In this document: positions 1-8,764 of the stretch, piece by piece
How positions within the stretch are numbered: position 1 is the stretch's first letter
Layout of the letters: every line of letters begins with the position of its first letter
From: Brevundimonas sp. EYE_349
Lineage (GTDB): Bacteria > Pseudomonadota > Alphaproteobacteria > Caulobacterales > Caulobacteraceae
DNA: 64,000 bases
Reading direction: 5' to 3'
NCBI RefSeq assembly: GCF_023147505.1
Contig: NZ_JAHXPB010000003.1
Span: forward strand, 1-64,000
Translations under genes and position numbers: made by a program
The notes under the pieces: model-generated
The model's input: only the letters and a program-made list of their open reading frames with translations
Database searches by the model: none
Told to the model about the DNA's origin: nothing

Positions 1-126
1 TTCTCAAGGCTCAAACACAGCCGCCGACTGGCGACCCGATACGACAAGACCGCCGACAGCTTCCTCGGTTTCGTCCTCGTCGCTTCAATCCGCCTGTGGG
101 TCAGGCACTTTGTCCACACCACCTAG
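1..126 (+). pseudogene. IS5-family transposase, C-terminal end (partial at window edge)
   Basis: Frame 1 is open from the first base to a TAG at 124-126 and encodes 41 residues. It contains RYDKTADSFLGFV and ends IRLWVRHFVHTT. The RLK..RR.ATRYDKTA pattern is the usual C-terminal end of IS5-family (IS427-type) DDE transposases, so this is the 3' end of an element that continues to the left of the window. I could not place its terminal inverted repeat. Family assignment rests on motif recall, not on a search. Confidence 0.75.
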
Positions 127-510
127 CCCGATAAGAAGGCCTGGGCCAACTGTACGAGGGCCTTCACGCCGTGCCCGCTCCTTCCGGGGCAGCTTCGGTT
201 TCGCAGGGCGAGTTTCCACCTGCTTCTTGATGTCCAGGTAGTTGCCCTTGGTCGCTATGCCTCTGAGGGTCTCGCCTTCCAACGTATGAAGCTCAAAAGC
301 GACCTTCATGCCGCCGCCAACCATGGAGCCGATGGCGAGGCCGATAGGACCGGCGAGTATCAGGCCCCATGCTGCGCCTTTCAAGGTGCCGGAGGTGGTG
401 CTGTCCACCGAGATGGGCTCGATCCCGATCGCACCATATTTTCGGAATTTACCCTTGGTGTCCCCAAAGGTGATGTTGGAGTAGTAGCAAGATGCTGACG
501 TGACCCCCAT
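85..510 (-). pseudogene. Glycine-rich membrane-like protein fragment between two ISs
   Basis: This 141-codon frame has a glycine-zipper-like hydrophobic stretch near residues 45-68 (GAAWGLILAGPIGLAIGSMV) and a basic, proline-rich C-terminal part. I do not recognise the family. Both ends look artificial. The first codons (MGVTSA) are read from the end of the IS3 element at 501-510. The last dozen codons lie antisense to the IS5 transposase end at 85-126. It is probably the middle of an older gene trimmed by both insertions rather than a working gene; the true start and stop are lost. Confidence 0.45.
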
Positions 511-513
511 TTC

Positions 514-1449
514 TCATCCAGCCATAACGAGAGTCCTTTGGTGATCTGAGCTGGGGTTGTCGGGGTTGGCAAGAGGCCGGTCAGCGCAGCCCCCAACCAG
601 CGCAGCGGACCGGCCGATCTGTCCGGTGAGCGCTTCTGCATAGGCCTGCGGCGTCAGCCACCCGAGCTTCGAGTGCGGACGCCGTTCGTTGTAATCGCGC
701 CGCCAAGCTTCGAGCACTGCGCGGGCGTGCGGCAGGGATCGGAACAGCGTCTCGTTCAGCAGCTCGTCGCGCAGGCGTCCGTTGAAGCTCTCGTTGAAGC
801 CGTTCTGCTGGGGCTTGCCGGGCGCGATGTAATGCCAGCCGACGCCGGTGCTGTCGGCCCAGGCCAGGACCGCGTTCGAGGTGTATTCCGTCCCGTTGTC
901 GCTGACGATGGTGTCGGGCCGGCCCCGCTGCCGGATGACGGCGTCCAACTCCCGCACGACCCGCGCGCCCGACAGCGAGGTGTCGGCCACCAGCGCCAGG
1001 CATTCACGCGTGCAGTTGTCGATCACCGTCAGGATGCGGAAGCGCCGCCCGTCAGTCATCTGGTCGGCCACGAAGTCCAGCGACCAGCGCTGGTTCGCCA
1101 CCAGTGGCAACTCCAGCGGTCTTCGGGTGCCGATGGCGCGCTTCCGACCGCCGCGTCGACGGACCGTCAGTCGCTCCTCGCGATAGATCCGCTGGATCCG
1201 CTTCCTGTTGACCGCATGGCCTTCGCGCCGCAGCAGCACGTGCAGGCGGCGATAGCCGAACCGGCGACGCTCCTGGGCCAGAGCCTTCAGCCGGTCGCGC
1301 AGCGCGCCGTCGTCCGGGCGCGTCGCCTGATAGCGCACGCTCGTCCGATCGACGCCCAGCACACGGCACGCCCGCCGTTCGCTCATCTCGTAGGCGGCCT
1401 GCAGATGGCTAGCCGCCTCGCGATAGCCGGCGGGCGTCACCACTTTTTT
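514..1449 (-). CDS. IS3-family transposase OrfB (DDE integrase domain)
   Basis: OrfB carries the rve catalytic core: the first Asp in [10 protein letters not shown], the second in [12 protein letters not shown] and the Glu in [16 protein letters not shown]. An HTH_21 region precedes it. It has no evident start codon of its own and is read from orfA by -1 slippage at the AAAAAAG heptamer (plus-strand 1443-1449), which gives the KKVVTP junction. The product spans about 311 residues and ends only 13 bases inside the element. The core is unbroken, so the transposase may be active. Confidence 0.88.
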   Translation of the reverse strand, partial: KKVVTPAGYREAASHLQAAYEMSERRACRVLGVDRTSVRYQATRPDDGALRDRLKALAQERRRFGYRRLHVLLRREGHAVNRKRIQRIYREERLTVRRRGGRKRAIGTRRPLELPLVANQRWSLDFVADQMTDGRRFRILTVIDNCTRECLALVADTSLSGARVVRELDAVIRQRGRPDTIVSDNGTEYTSNAVLAWADSTGVGWHYIAPGKPQQNGFNESFNGRLRDELLNETLFRSLPHARAVLEAWRRDYNERRPHSKLGWLTPQAYAEALTGQIGRSAALVGGCADRPLANPDNPSSDHQRTLVMAG

Positions 1450-1703
1450 CCCAGCAGATCCTTCAGCGCGACGTTGTCCAGCATCGCGTCCGCCAGCATC
1501 CGCTTCAGCTTGGTGTTCTCGTCCTCCAGCGCCTTCAGCCGCCGGGCCTCCGACACGTCCATGCCTCCGAACTTGGCCTTCCACTTGTAGAAGGTCGCCG
1601 AGCTGACACCGTGTCGCCGGCACACCTCTGCCGTCGCCACACCGGCCTCCTGCTCCCGCAAGATCCCGATGATTTGCTCTTCCGTGAACCTTGATCGCTT
1701 CAT
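1437..1703 (-). CDS. IS3-family transposase OrfA (helix-turn-helix protein)
   Basis: This 88-residue protein begins [19 protein letters not shown], the standard start of IS3-family OrfA. A helix-turn-helix follows at about residues 20-45 ([20 protein letters not shown]), then a leucine-rich coiled segment. It binds the element ends and, fused to OrfB by frameshifting, makes the active transposase. Its stop lies just past the A6G slippery run. The gene looks intact. Confidence 0.9.
   Translation of the reverse strand: MKRSRFTEEQIIGILREQEAGVATAEVCRRHGVSSATFYKWKAKFGGMDVSEARRLKALEDENTKLKRMLADAMLDNVALKDLLGKKW
1443..1449 (-). other. Programmed -1 frameshift site of the IS3 element
   Basis: The minus strand reads GG followed by AAAAAAG, then TGGTGA. 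In the orfA frame the run ends in Lys-Lys-Trp-stop. Slipping back one base on the A-run continues into orfB. A6G is the classic slippery sequence of IS3-family elements. No downstream stimulatory stem was worked out. Confidence 0.75.
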
Positions 1704-1762
1704 TCTGTCCGTCCTTCGTTGGGCGGACTCTAGCTATTCCTGGAGGAGTTTCAGGGGGTCAC

Positions 1763-2347
1763 GTCACGCAACGCGGAATTGACGTCAGCTACGAAACGAT
1801 CCGGTGCTGGACGATCAAGTTCGGGCCTCTGATTGCACGGCGGCTGATGAAACGGAGAGTGCCTCCGACTGGCCGTTGGCATCTCGAGGAAATGGTCTGC
1901 AAGATCGGAGGACGGCGCATGTATCTGTGGCGCGCAGTCGACGACGAAGGCGAGGTTTTAGACGTCGTTGTCCAGCGCCGGCGGGACACAGAGGCGGCTT
2001 TGAAGCTGATCAAACGTCTTTTACGCAACCAACCTATCGAGCCGGAAACCATCACAACGGATGGGCTGGCATCGTACGGTGCGGCGCTTGATCAGTTGGA
2101 ACTGCGGCACCTTCATCGCCCTGGCCGGCTACGAGACAATAACCGCGTTGAGAACTCGCATCTGCCGATCCGACGACGGGAACGACAGCAGCAGAGGTTC
2201 AAATCTCAAGCCTCAGCGCAAAGATTTCTCACAACCCACGCGGCGATCTACAACACCTTCAACATCCAACGTCATCTGATCAGCAGGTCCACGCTTCGTC
2301 GCTTTCGTGCCGATGCAGATACTGCTTGGACGGCGGCTGTCGTCTGA
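1763..2347 (+). pseudogene. IS6-family transposase, 5'-truncated
   Basis: The frame resumes right after the IS3 end with QRGIDVSYETIRCW and continues as a typical IS6-family DDE transposase: WHLEEM with Asp-rich VDDEGEVLDVVVQ, then TTDGLASY, then ENSHLPIRRRER. About the first 40 residues, including the N-terminal HTH, are missing. It resembles the complete transposase at 7905-8603, sharing RRMYLWRAVDDEGEVLDV. A terminal inverted repeat GGTGCTGTCAG, read inward from 2399, marks the surviving end of the element. It cannot make a full transposase, but its end could still be used by the second copy. Confidence 0.85.
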
Positions 2348-2379
2348 TAACGCGTGGGGTAGGAGTCTTTCGACTTCGC

Positions 2380-3207
2380 TTAGTTAAGCTGACAGCACCA
2401 ACGAACCAGTCTGGATCGCAGGGTCGGGTATAGGCGCGAGAGTTCTTGGGCGATGATGTTGGCGTAATAGTCCGCCCCGTCGCGCCCAAGATGGACATTG
2501 TCGTATTTGAGGCCGGGTCGATAGGTGGGCGCGTGGGCAGGAAGCTCTGTTTCCGCGGGCTCTTCAGCCGTTTGACCGGGTAAAAGCTGGGCGTGGCTAT
2601 CGGCCCAGTCCTTGCCGTTCTGCTCGATCAGGTTCTTGCTGATGGCGTTCAGATCAATCAGCGGAGTGCCGGTTTCGGCAGCCACTTGCCGGATCACTCC
2701 GGCGTACGGCTCGATGGCGTTAACGAGCGTGCCATCCGCATTGAATACCCGACGGGCAAGGGGCGTGGACAGCACAGGCACTGCCCCGACGGCTCGGACC
2801 TCGGCCACCTGTCGGCGCAGGTTGTCGGCGAATTCGGTATCGAGGTCGGTCCAGCGGTCAGCCATAGGATTGGCGTCGTTATGGCCAAATCCGAGGATCA
2901 CATAGACCTCGCGATAGCCCTCGACAGACGCCTCGGCGATCATACGATCCCACGAGCCTTCGGCACGGTAGCTGCGGGTCGAGCGCCCGCCCCTGCCCAT
3001 ATTCACGCAGACCACAGCCGCATGGACCCTGTGCGCGCAAAAGGCACCGCCCCAGCCGCTGTGCGGGGCCATAATGGAGTCCCCCGCCAGAATGATTTTG
3101 TCCTGCACCAGAACAGGGGCATCCACCCTGATCGGGCGACGCGGGGTCTCGGTCTGTTGCGTGGTACCGCCCAGCAACAAGGCGAGGGTCAAGGCCGTTA
3201 GGCTCAT
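2380..3207 (-). CDS. SGNH/GDSL esterase, rhamnogalacturonan acetylesterase-like (CE12 type)
   Basis: This is a predicted secreted or periplasmic ester hydrolase of 275 residues. Block I is GDSIM with nucleophile Ser44, followed by GWGGAF. NMGRGGRSTRS near 69 and GFGHND near 106 give the oxyanion Gly and Asn. D-N-V-H at 236-239 gives the catalytic Asp and His. These fit CE12 acetylesterases that deacetylate pectic or other glycans. The start overlaps the phosphodiesterase stop by ATGA, so it is the last gene of the set. The final residues CCQLN and the stop are supplied by the IS6 inverted repeat at 2380-2399, so the native C-terminus was cut off; the catalytic parts remain. The substrate is unknown. 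Confidence 0.75.
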   Translation of the reverse strand: MSLTALTLALLLGGTTQQTETPRRPIRVDAPVLVQDKIILAGDSIMAPHSGWGGAFCAHRVHAAVVCVNMGRGGRSTRSYRAEGSWDRMIAEASVEGYREVYVILGFGHNDANPMADRWTDLDTEFADNLRRQVAEVRAVGAVPVLSTPLARRVFNADGTLVNAIEPYAGVIRQVAAETGTPLIDLNAISKNLIEQNGKDWADSHAQLLPGQTAEEPAETELPAHAPTYRPGLKYDNVHLGRDGADYYANIIAQELSRLYPTLRSRLVRWCCQLN

Positions 3208-4103
3208 GGGTGACGCCCCAGATAACGCATGACAGCCTCGGGCTCGTCGGTTTGCAGCATGGTGACGCCGTCACGGATCAGAGCGCCCCACACGCCGTCA
3301 GGATCGCTCAGGCCAAGACGGTCGTCCTCGCCCAGAATATTCACCCAGATGCGCGTGCCGGGCAGGCGAGGCGAGGCGATGACGCCTTGTAGGAACTGCC
3401 GGTCACCCAGGAAGGAAATCTCGTAGGCGACCGGCTGATAGCGATCATAGGCCGACAAAGGGGCCTGCAGAACGCGCGGGCATGGCGGGCGACCGCCATC
3501 CTTGCACTCGCCCAGAATGGGCATGAAATGGGTGCGCCCGAGGAAGGGAGCATTCACCATGCGCGCATCATCGGGACGGGCCGCCAGCTTCATCAAGACT
3601 TGATCGGCCATGCCCAGACGTTCCAGCAGGGCCATGACCTCACCCTCGTTCTCGACCTTGAGATCGAGATTGACCATGACCTTGCCGCGCGCCGCCAACA
3701 GCGCCTCTTCGAGGGTGGGAATGGTCTGTTCAGTCAGGGCTGCGTCGGCACCGCCTGCACCGTCTTTCAGGCGCAAGCTCCGGACCTGCTCCAGCGTCAG
3801 CGCCGAGAGAGGGCCGGTGGCCGTGGTCGTCCGGTCCAGCGTAACATCATGCAATAGCACCAACGCACCATCAGCCGTATTACGCACATCAAGCTCGATC
3901 ATATCGACGCCCAGACGCACACAGGCCTCGATGGCGGCGATAGAGTTCTCTGGCGCATTGTTCCAGCAAGCACGGTGGGCAACCACCATCACCTCGGAAC
4001 TGCTGGTCATCTTTTCGGTAATCGCGCGGGTGTCCGCCGCCGCCGGAGCGGTCACACATGCCAGAGATAGTGCGGTCAGAGATACGACTGTCGTCAGTCT
4101 CAT
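3204..4103 (-). CDS. Glycerophosphodiester phosphodiesterase family protein, exported
   Basis: The 299-residue protein has a signal peptide (about 1-23, cleaved after a run of Ala) and a GDPD TIM barrel. AHRACWNNAPENS gives catalytic His43, Arg44 and metal ligand Glu52; IELDVR gives Glu70 and Asp72; LLHD gives His85. The family hydrolyses glycerophosphodiesters to an alcohol plus glycerol 3-phosphate, but some members act on other phosphodiesters. Both ends overlap neighbours by ATGA (glycosidase upstream, SGNH esterase downstream), so the three are translationally coupled. An insertion between barrel strands (GECKDGGRPPCPR) is unusual and may define substrate choice. Family is firm; substrate is open. 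Confidence 0.85.
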   Translation of the reverse strand: MRLTTVVSLTALSLACVTAPAAADTRAITEKMTSSSEVMVVAHRACWNNAPENSIAAIEACVRLGVDMIELDVRNTADGALVLLHDVTLDRTTTATGPLSALTLEQVRSLRLKDGAGGADAALTEQTIPTLEEALLAARGKVMVNLDLKVENEGEVMALLERLGMADQVLMKLAARPDDARMVNAPFLGRTHFMPILGECKDGGRPPCPRVLQAPLSAYDRYQPVAYEISFLGDRQFLQGVIASPRLPGTRIWVNILGEDDRLGLSDPDGVWGALIRDGVTMLQTDEPEAVMRYLGRHP

Positions 4104-4996
4104 TGGCTATCCCCTGCAAATAGAACCACATGGTTGGCGACCGGACGCTCGCGCCCCGGCACACGGGTATGGATCGGTGAGTTGACGATCACTGCGCGGC
4201 CATCCTGCGCCGCCACGGCAAGGGTCGAGGAACCACCGCCGTCCAGATTGATGGCACTGCTGGCCCCCAGCTCGACGAACAAATCGGTCAGTTCCTGAAG
4301 ATTGGCCCCCTCGCTGTGGCTTTGGCGGCCATCAACCACCACGATCCACGCCGTCTTGCCGTCTTCTGAAATCCCCATGGCAGTGCGGGGGTGGCGACCG
4401 ACAGAATAGCTACCGCTGAAGGCACGCGGCTGGCCGGCTTCGATAAGACGCGGGCCTGCGGCTACACCGTCTGTAAAGCCTTGCGGGCACAGTTGGCCAT
4501 TCTCAATAGTTACACGCGCCTGATCGAAACAGATGATCGAGTCCACGCGATCGTCCAGATGGGTTTCCGGCAGAGAGACCTGTTGCCCCCCGCTGATCGC
4601 CGCGCCCGATACGCTGACCGGCTGGCCGACGTGGGGATAATAGTCATGGCCCGCTTCGCTACCGCCCTTGAAGGGCAGGAAATAGCTGGCGTTGATGGCC
4701 ACCTTGGCCCCTGTCTCTTCCAGATAGCCGCTGGTCAGGCGAGCGGTGTGCTCCATGCCCTGACTGTTGTCGGCAGGGGTAACGCCAAAGCGAACGCCCG
4801 GCTGGGTCAGGTCCACAGTGATGACATGCGCCCGCGTAGAAGCCTCTGCCGTGCGCTCGACCACATGGTGACGGTAAGAGTCCTCATAATGGGGCTGTGG
4901 CGCGGGCTGGACTGTTGCGCATGCGGCCAGTGACAGCGCGGCCGCTACGAGTGCGCCGATAGACGCGGTGGAGGAAAGCTTCTGGAGCATGATCAT
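4100..4996 (-). CDS. Phosphodiester glycosidase (NAGPA domain) lipoprotein
   Basis: The 298-residue protein starts with a lipoprotein signal ending LSLAAC (Cys26), so it should be anchored at the outer membrane or periplasmic face. The rest matches the phosphodiester alpha-N-acetylglucosaminidase-like domain: INASYFLPF near 100, GPRLI near 180, GRHPRTAMGIS, and the hallmark INLDGGGSSTLAV near 246. Members cleave sugar-1-phosphodiesters or related linkages. It lies 75 bases after the TonB-dependent receptor and overlaps the GDPD gene by four bases. Together they suggest a glycosyl phosphodiester taken up and cut into sugar, phosphate and alcohol parts. Confidence 0.8.
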   Translation of the reverse strand: MIMLQKLSSTASIGALVAAALSLAACATVQPAPQPHYEDSYRHHVVERTAEASTRAHVITVDLTQPGVRFGVTPADNSQGMEHTARLTSGYLEETGAKVAINASYFLPFKGGSEAGHDYYPHVGQPVSVSGAAISGGQQVSLPETHLDDRVDSIICFDQARVTIENGQLCPQGFTDGVAAGPRLIEAGQPRAFSGSYSVGRHPRTAMGISEDGKTAWIVVVDGRQSHSEGANLQELTDLFVELGASSAINLDGGGSSTLAVAAQDGRAVIVNSPIHTRVPGRERPVANHVVLFAGDSQ

Positions 4997-5071
4997 CGAA
5001 CCCTCTCTGCACTAAACAAGGTTCGGGCGGCACCTCGCGAGAAGCGCCGCCCGTCTTAATCCCCTGCGGGA

Positions 5072-7645
5072 TTACATCTTGTAGGAAACACCCACCCAGA
5101 AGGACCGGCCGGTGTAGTTGTGGTCACGCATGAGCGGCTCATCCAGATTCTGGATGTTGACGCGCACTTCGTCCAACAGGTTCTTGGCCTCTACGGTCAG
5201 TTGCACCTTGTCGGTGACATCCCAACGCGCTTGCAGATCGACCTGCTCGTAAGGAGTCTCGTAGCGGTCCTCCAGAGCGGCATTGTTGTTCAGGTTGATG
5301 GTGCTCAGATACTCCGACTTGGCGGCGTAGGTGGCACGGAACTGAAGGGGCCCTTCCCGATAGAAGAGCGACGCGTTGAACAGTTTACGCGGTTGTTCGC
5401 GCATGTATTCCAGCGTGCGCGAGGCCCCGCTGTCCATCAGGATCTCGGCTTCGCCGCGTTGCAGGGTCAGGTTCGTCGAGACACCCAGATTGCCCAGACG
5501 GCCCGGCAGGAAGTCGAGACGGTTGCGTACGGCGTTGAACTCGATACCGTTCACCTCGGCACCGGCCATGTTCATCGACTGGCGGAAGGTGACTTCCTCG
5601 CCTTCATACATGCCCGTGGTGCGGCCGGTGAAGATCTCGTTCTTGATCTCCTTGCGGTAGACGCCAACCGACAGGATGCCCTGATTTTCAGGGAAGTAGT
5701 ATTCCAGACCCATGCTGTAGTTGTCAGCTTCGCGGGCCTGCAGTTCCGGGTTACCGCGGCTGATGCTGATCTCGCCATCGGCATTGGTGCTGAACACTTC
5801 ACCCAGAGCCAGGTCGCTCGGGTTCGGACGGCCTACAGCTTTATAGTACGATGCGCGCAGACGCATCTGGTCGGTCAGGTTCCAATAGCCGACAACCGAC
5901 GGCAGCCAGTTGCCGTAGCTGGCCTCGTGCTCGACAAAGGTGACCTCGCCCAGACCGCTCTGCGGACGGTGGACGAGCGTCGAGGTTTCTTCGTAACGCA
6001 GACCACCGACAACCTTGAACAGGTCGGAGGCGTAGGTCGCCGACAGATAGGCCGCGCTGACGTCCTCCTTCATGCGGTAATCGCCCAGAAGGTTGTTCGG
6101 CGTCTCGACGAACTTGGACTGGTTGGCGGTGAAATAGTCCCAGAACGGGTCGAAATCGACGACCAGCACAGCGTCGGTGGCGTCGATCGGCTGGTAATAG
6201 CCGTCGGTGAAGCCATCCATGGTCAGGCGGTTGCCGGAAGCGAGCTTCCAGTTGGACTCCGTGCGATCCATTTCACGGTCGGTGCGACGCATCTTGACGC
6301 CGGTCTTGAAGCCCCAGCCGCGCGAGCCGCTGGCGACATTATAGCCGTAGTTGGCTTCGATCTCCGAAACCGTATCGACCGAGTCATCGATGTAGGGTTT
6401 GTAGTAGTCGAACAGATAGTTGCTGGCGGTCTGGACATAGGTCGGATCATTGACCGTGAAGACCGGGAATTTGCCGTTGAAATCGGTGGTCGAAGCCAGC
6501 TCGTTACGGTTCGTAGGTGTCAGGAAGCGCAGCTCGTTCGAAGTCTCCACGAAGGCAGCTTGCGACCACGAGGCGCGCACGTCGAGCGTCGAGTTCTCGT
6601 TGATGTCCCACTCGGCCGTACCGTTGAAGGTCTTCATCGGCTTTTCGATCGGGAAGTCGTTGTAGCGGGCGTTAGCGCGACCACGGCTGGAGTGGGCCAC
6701 ACCGTTTTCCATGACCAGCGGGGTCTGGATGTAGAAGTGGTTAGTCAGGCGCAGTTCCTGCTCGTCCTGCTGGAACAGCGAGGCCGTGATCGCAGAACGG
6801 AAATTATGCGTCGGACGATATTCGAACTTCAGGAAGCCGCCGTATCTGTCCGAGGTCAGCGGATAGGTGTGCGACTGGAACGAGTTGGGAATATAGGCAC
6901 CGTTCGAGCGGGTATAGGTCGGGTTGGTGCGCTCTTGGTCGCGCTTGCGGCGCAGGAAGTTCAGGGCACCTACGATACCGAACTGGTCGTTGTTACCAAA
7001 CTTGGTCGCATAGGTAGTGGCCATGCGATACGACAGACCGTCCGAGCCCGGCGCATTGGTCGAGTCATAGGTGCCGGCAAAGACGTTGGCCACAAAGAAG
7101 GGCCGGCGCGTGTCAAAGGCCGAACGGGTGATCATGTTCACCGATCCGCCGATGGCGTTACCTTCCATATCCGGCGTGCGCGACTTACGGACTTCGGTGG
7201 TCTTGATAGCGGTCGACGGCACCGCTTCCATGTTCAGACGGCGGTTGTTGCGCTCTGACGAGCCCAGCATAGCGCCGTCCATCATGCCGCTGGTGTAGTC
7301 CGGGTCCATGCCACGGATGGTGACGTAGCGACCTTCATCCTCGTCGAAGATCGTGTCCACGCCCGGCACACGGCGCAGGGCGTCCGCGATGTTGAAGTCC
7401 GGCACCTGACCGGTTTCGTCGGTCGTCAGATACTCGGCCTCGATGTCGGCGTTGCGCTTCTGGGCGACAGCCAGTTCGTTCTGGCGCTGATAGCCGGTGA
7501 CGACGATTTCATCGACGCTGGCGACGTCCTGATTGTTAGAAACTTGCGCCAGAGCCGGCGTGGAAGCAATCGCACCCAGCGCGGCTCCCCCGAGCAGCAC
7601 GGTGCGCATAGATACAGAAGCCAAAGCAAAACGACGGAGCAACAT
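5072..7645 (-). CDS. TonB-dependent outer-membrane receptor
   Basis: A complete receptor of 857 residues from the ATG at 7645, which has a GGGGG ribosome site just upstream; a TTG twelve bases earlier is possible. A signal peptide (to about residue 34, ALAQ) is followed by a TonB box-like DEIVVTGYQ at 45-53. Next come the plug domain (IADALRRVPGVDTIF, VTIRGMDPDY, GGSVNMITRSAF) and the beta barrel, ending in an aromatic-rich SFWVGVSYKM. It imports a ligand across the outer membrane using TonB/ExbBD energy. Its downstream partners are periplasmic hydrolases, so the ligand is probably a glycan or phosphodiester oligomer rather than iron. It is first in the cassette, and the right IS6-like element begins about 200 bases upstream. 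Confidence 0.9.
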   Translation of the reverse strand: MLLRRFALASVSMRTVLLGGAALGAIASTPALAQVSNNQDVASVDEIVVTGYQRQNELAVAQKRNADIEAEYLTTDETGQVPDFNIADALRRVPGVDTIFDEDEGRYVTIRGMDPDYTSGMMDGAMLGSSERNNRRLNMEAVPSTAIKTTEVRKSRTPDMEGNAIGGSVNMITRSAFDTRRPFFVANVFAGTYDSTNAPGSDGLSYRMATTYATKFGNNDQFGIVGALNFLRRKRDQERTNPTYTRSNGAYIPNSFQSHTYPLTSDRYGGFLKFEYRPTHNFRSAITASLFQQDEQELRLTNHFYIQTPLVMENGVAHSSRGRANARYNDFPIEKPMKTFNGTAEWDINENSTLDVRASWSQAAFVETSNELRFLTPTNRNELASTTDFNGKFPVFTVNDPTYVQTASNYLFDYYKPYIDDSVDTVSEIEANYGYNVASGSRGWGFKTGVKMRRTDREMDRTESNWKLASGNRLTMDGFTDGYYQPIDATDAVLVVDFDPFWDYFTANQSKFVETPNNLLGDYRMKEDVSAAYLSATYASDLFKVVGGLRYEETSTLVHRPQSGLGEVTFVEHEASYGNWLPSVVGYWNLTDQMRLRASYYKAVGRPNPSDLALGEVFSTNADGEISISRGNPELQAREADNYSMGLEYYFPENQGILSVGVYRKEIKNEIFTGRTTGMYEGEEVTFRQSMNMAGAEVNGIEFNAVRNRLDFLPGRLGNLGVSTNLTLQRGEAEILMDSGASRTLEYMREQPRKLFNASLFYREGPLQFRATYAAKSEYLSTINLNNNAALEDRYETPYEQVDLQARWDVTDKVQLTVEAKNLLDEVRVNIQNLDEPLMRDHNYTGRSFWVGVSYKM

Positions 7646-7851
7646 GCTCACCCCCAAAATACAAACTTGGGTGACCCGTTAAGCTTGGCGGTTTACAGTT
7701 TTGCGTCAACTTGATGAATGTTTGAATACCACCACAAGGCACGAGATAACCGCCGGAAAGTTTAATATTTTTGCGAAAATACTGCCGCAATAGTGAAGCT
7801 GGAACATCACAATACCGACGCTATCCGGCAGTCGTGGTAAGCACCCTTCTT

Positions 7852-8660
7852 GGTGCTGACAAGTTAACTGGATTGAGCCAAAAGCAGCCCTCCCCTTGCC
7901 GATTTCAGGCCCCTTGCGTTGCTGCCGACCAAGCGGTTTCGGCCTGACCTCGCAGCACGCGAAGGCCAGATCGGGAAATCAGGTGCGGTTGAAGATTGAA
8001 GACGTTGTAAATCGGGCCGTGGCTGGAGAGAAATCGCTGGGCTGAACTCTGCGATTTAAACCTCTGCTGCTTTCGCTCTCGTCGGCGAATAACGAGGTGA
8101 GAATTCTCGGCGCGATTGTTCTCGCGCATCCCGCCTGGATGATGACGCCCTTGAAGATTCAGGACTTTCATCGCCGCGCGATAAGACGCAAGTTTATCCG
8201 TCACGATAGCTTCCGGATGAACGCCTGTGTTGCGGAGCAAACGCCGCAGCAACTTCAAAGCCGCGTGCTTGTTGCGTCGCTTTTGAACCAGTACATCAAG
8301 CACTTCGCCCTCATCATCGACCGCACGCCATAGATACATTCGGCGACCGCGGATCCTAACAACCGCTTCGTCCAAATGCCAACGGCCCGTCGGACGATTA
8401 CGAATTCGGCGAATGTTCGCAGCAATCATTGGCCCAAACTTATTCACCCAACACCGGATAGCTTCGCGGCTAACGTCTATCCCGCGTTCCGCCATCAATT
8501 CTTCAACGTCGCGAATGCTCAGTGTGAACCGAAAATACCAACGCACCGCCTGACAAATGACCGATCCTGGAAACCGGTGACGCTTGAACGATAAGCCAGA
8601 CATGAAAACCCCCACCCTTCAACCCAAGTGGAGACTTTTTAGCGTTAGCCTGTCAGCACC
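7852..8660 (-). mobile_element. IS6-family insertion sequence, complete
   Basis: An 809-bp element, the usual IS6 length, with inverted repeats GGTGCTGACAAGTTAAC at 7852 and its partner ending at 8660 (GGTGCTGACAGGCTAAC on the minus strand). One transposase fills it. The flanking bases are not duplicated, which is common when IS6-type elements have formed cointegrates or deleted adjacent DNA. With the truncated relative ending at 2399 it brackets the phosphodiester cassette in inverted orientation. Confidence 0.85.
7905..8603 (-). CDS. IS6-family transposase
   Basis: The 232-residue product begins at the ATG at 8603 behind a G-rich ribosome site. It has the N-terminal segment (FPGSVICQAVRWYFRF, then a helix-turn-helix region ending GIDVSREAIRCW). 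The DDE core follows: WHLDEAVVRIRGRRMYLWRA and VDDEGEVLDVLVQ, IVTDKLASYRAA, and ENSHLVIRRRERKQQRFKS. All three acidic residues are present, so it should be active. The shorter copy at 1763-2347 is clearly related but not identical, so the two elements are not a recent duplication. Confidence 0.92.
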   Translation of the reverse strand: MSGLSFKRHRFPGSVICQAVRWYFRFTLSIRDVEELMAERGIDVSREAIRCWVNKFGPMIAANIRRIRNRPTGRWHLDEAVVRIRGRRMYLWRAVDDEGEVLDVLVQKRRNKHAALKLLRRLLRNTGVHPEAIVTDKLASYRAAMKVLNLQGRHHPGGMRENNRAENSHLVIRRRERKQQRFKSQSSAQRFLSSHGPIYNVFNLQPHLISRSGLRVLRGQAETAWSAATQGA

Positions 8661-8700
8661 CGCGCTGTGGTTACGGTGGGATGGGACATAGCGGCTCCAG

Positions 8701-8763
8701 AATCGGTCTTGTTGGAACCGATTATATGGAGGCCCGAAGGATCGGTGTCAACAGAACCGATTT
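8701..8763 (-). promoter_or_regulatory. Tandem palindromic operators over a consensus promoter
   Basis: Two 21-bp sites share identical half-sites ATCGGT-N9-ACCGAT, at 8702-8722 and 8741-8761, with centres 39 bp apart. On the minus strand TTGACA (8751-8746) lies inside the right site and TATAAT (8726-8721) overlaps the edge of the left site, with a 19-bp spacer. This is the layout of a repressed promoter, as with TetR-like dimers. It fires left, but only the IS6 element lies there (from 8660), so the gene it served has been lost. No TetR gene is nearby. Confidence 0.6.
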
Positions 8764-8764
8764 A

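Larger units (their letters stand above)
501..1761 (-). mobile_element. IS3-family insertion sequence (IS407-like)
   Basis: The element is 1261 bp, bounded by imperfect inverted repeats that both start TGACCCCC and both carry AGAGTCC about 30 bases inward (501-536 and, on the other strand, 1761-1725). It holds overlapping orfA and orfB with a frameshift site between them. The match extends outward by five bases (TGACG) on both sides, so the true ends could be 496 and 1766. No direct target duplication is visible. On the right it abuts an IS6-type transposase lacking its N-terminus, while the left flank is unrelated, so one flank has been rearranged since insertion. Confidence 0.85.

Noticed and set aside
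496-1766. Target-site duplication of the IS3 element
   Set aside because: The TGACG match outside both ends is an inverted extension, not a direct repeat, and no 3-5 bp direct repeat flanks either possible boundary.
5120-7258. Very long open frame antisense to the TonB-dependent receptor
   Set aside because: High-GC genes often leave long antisense frames; the receptor frame has signal, TonB box and barrel end, while this one has no motif or ribosome site.
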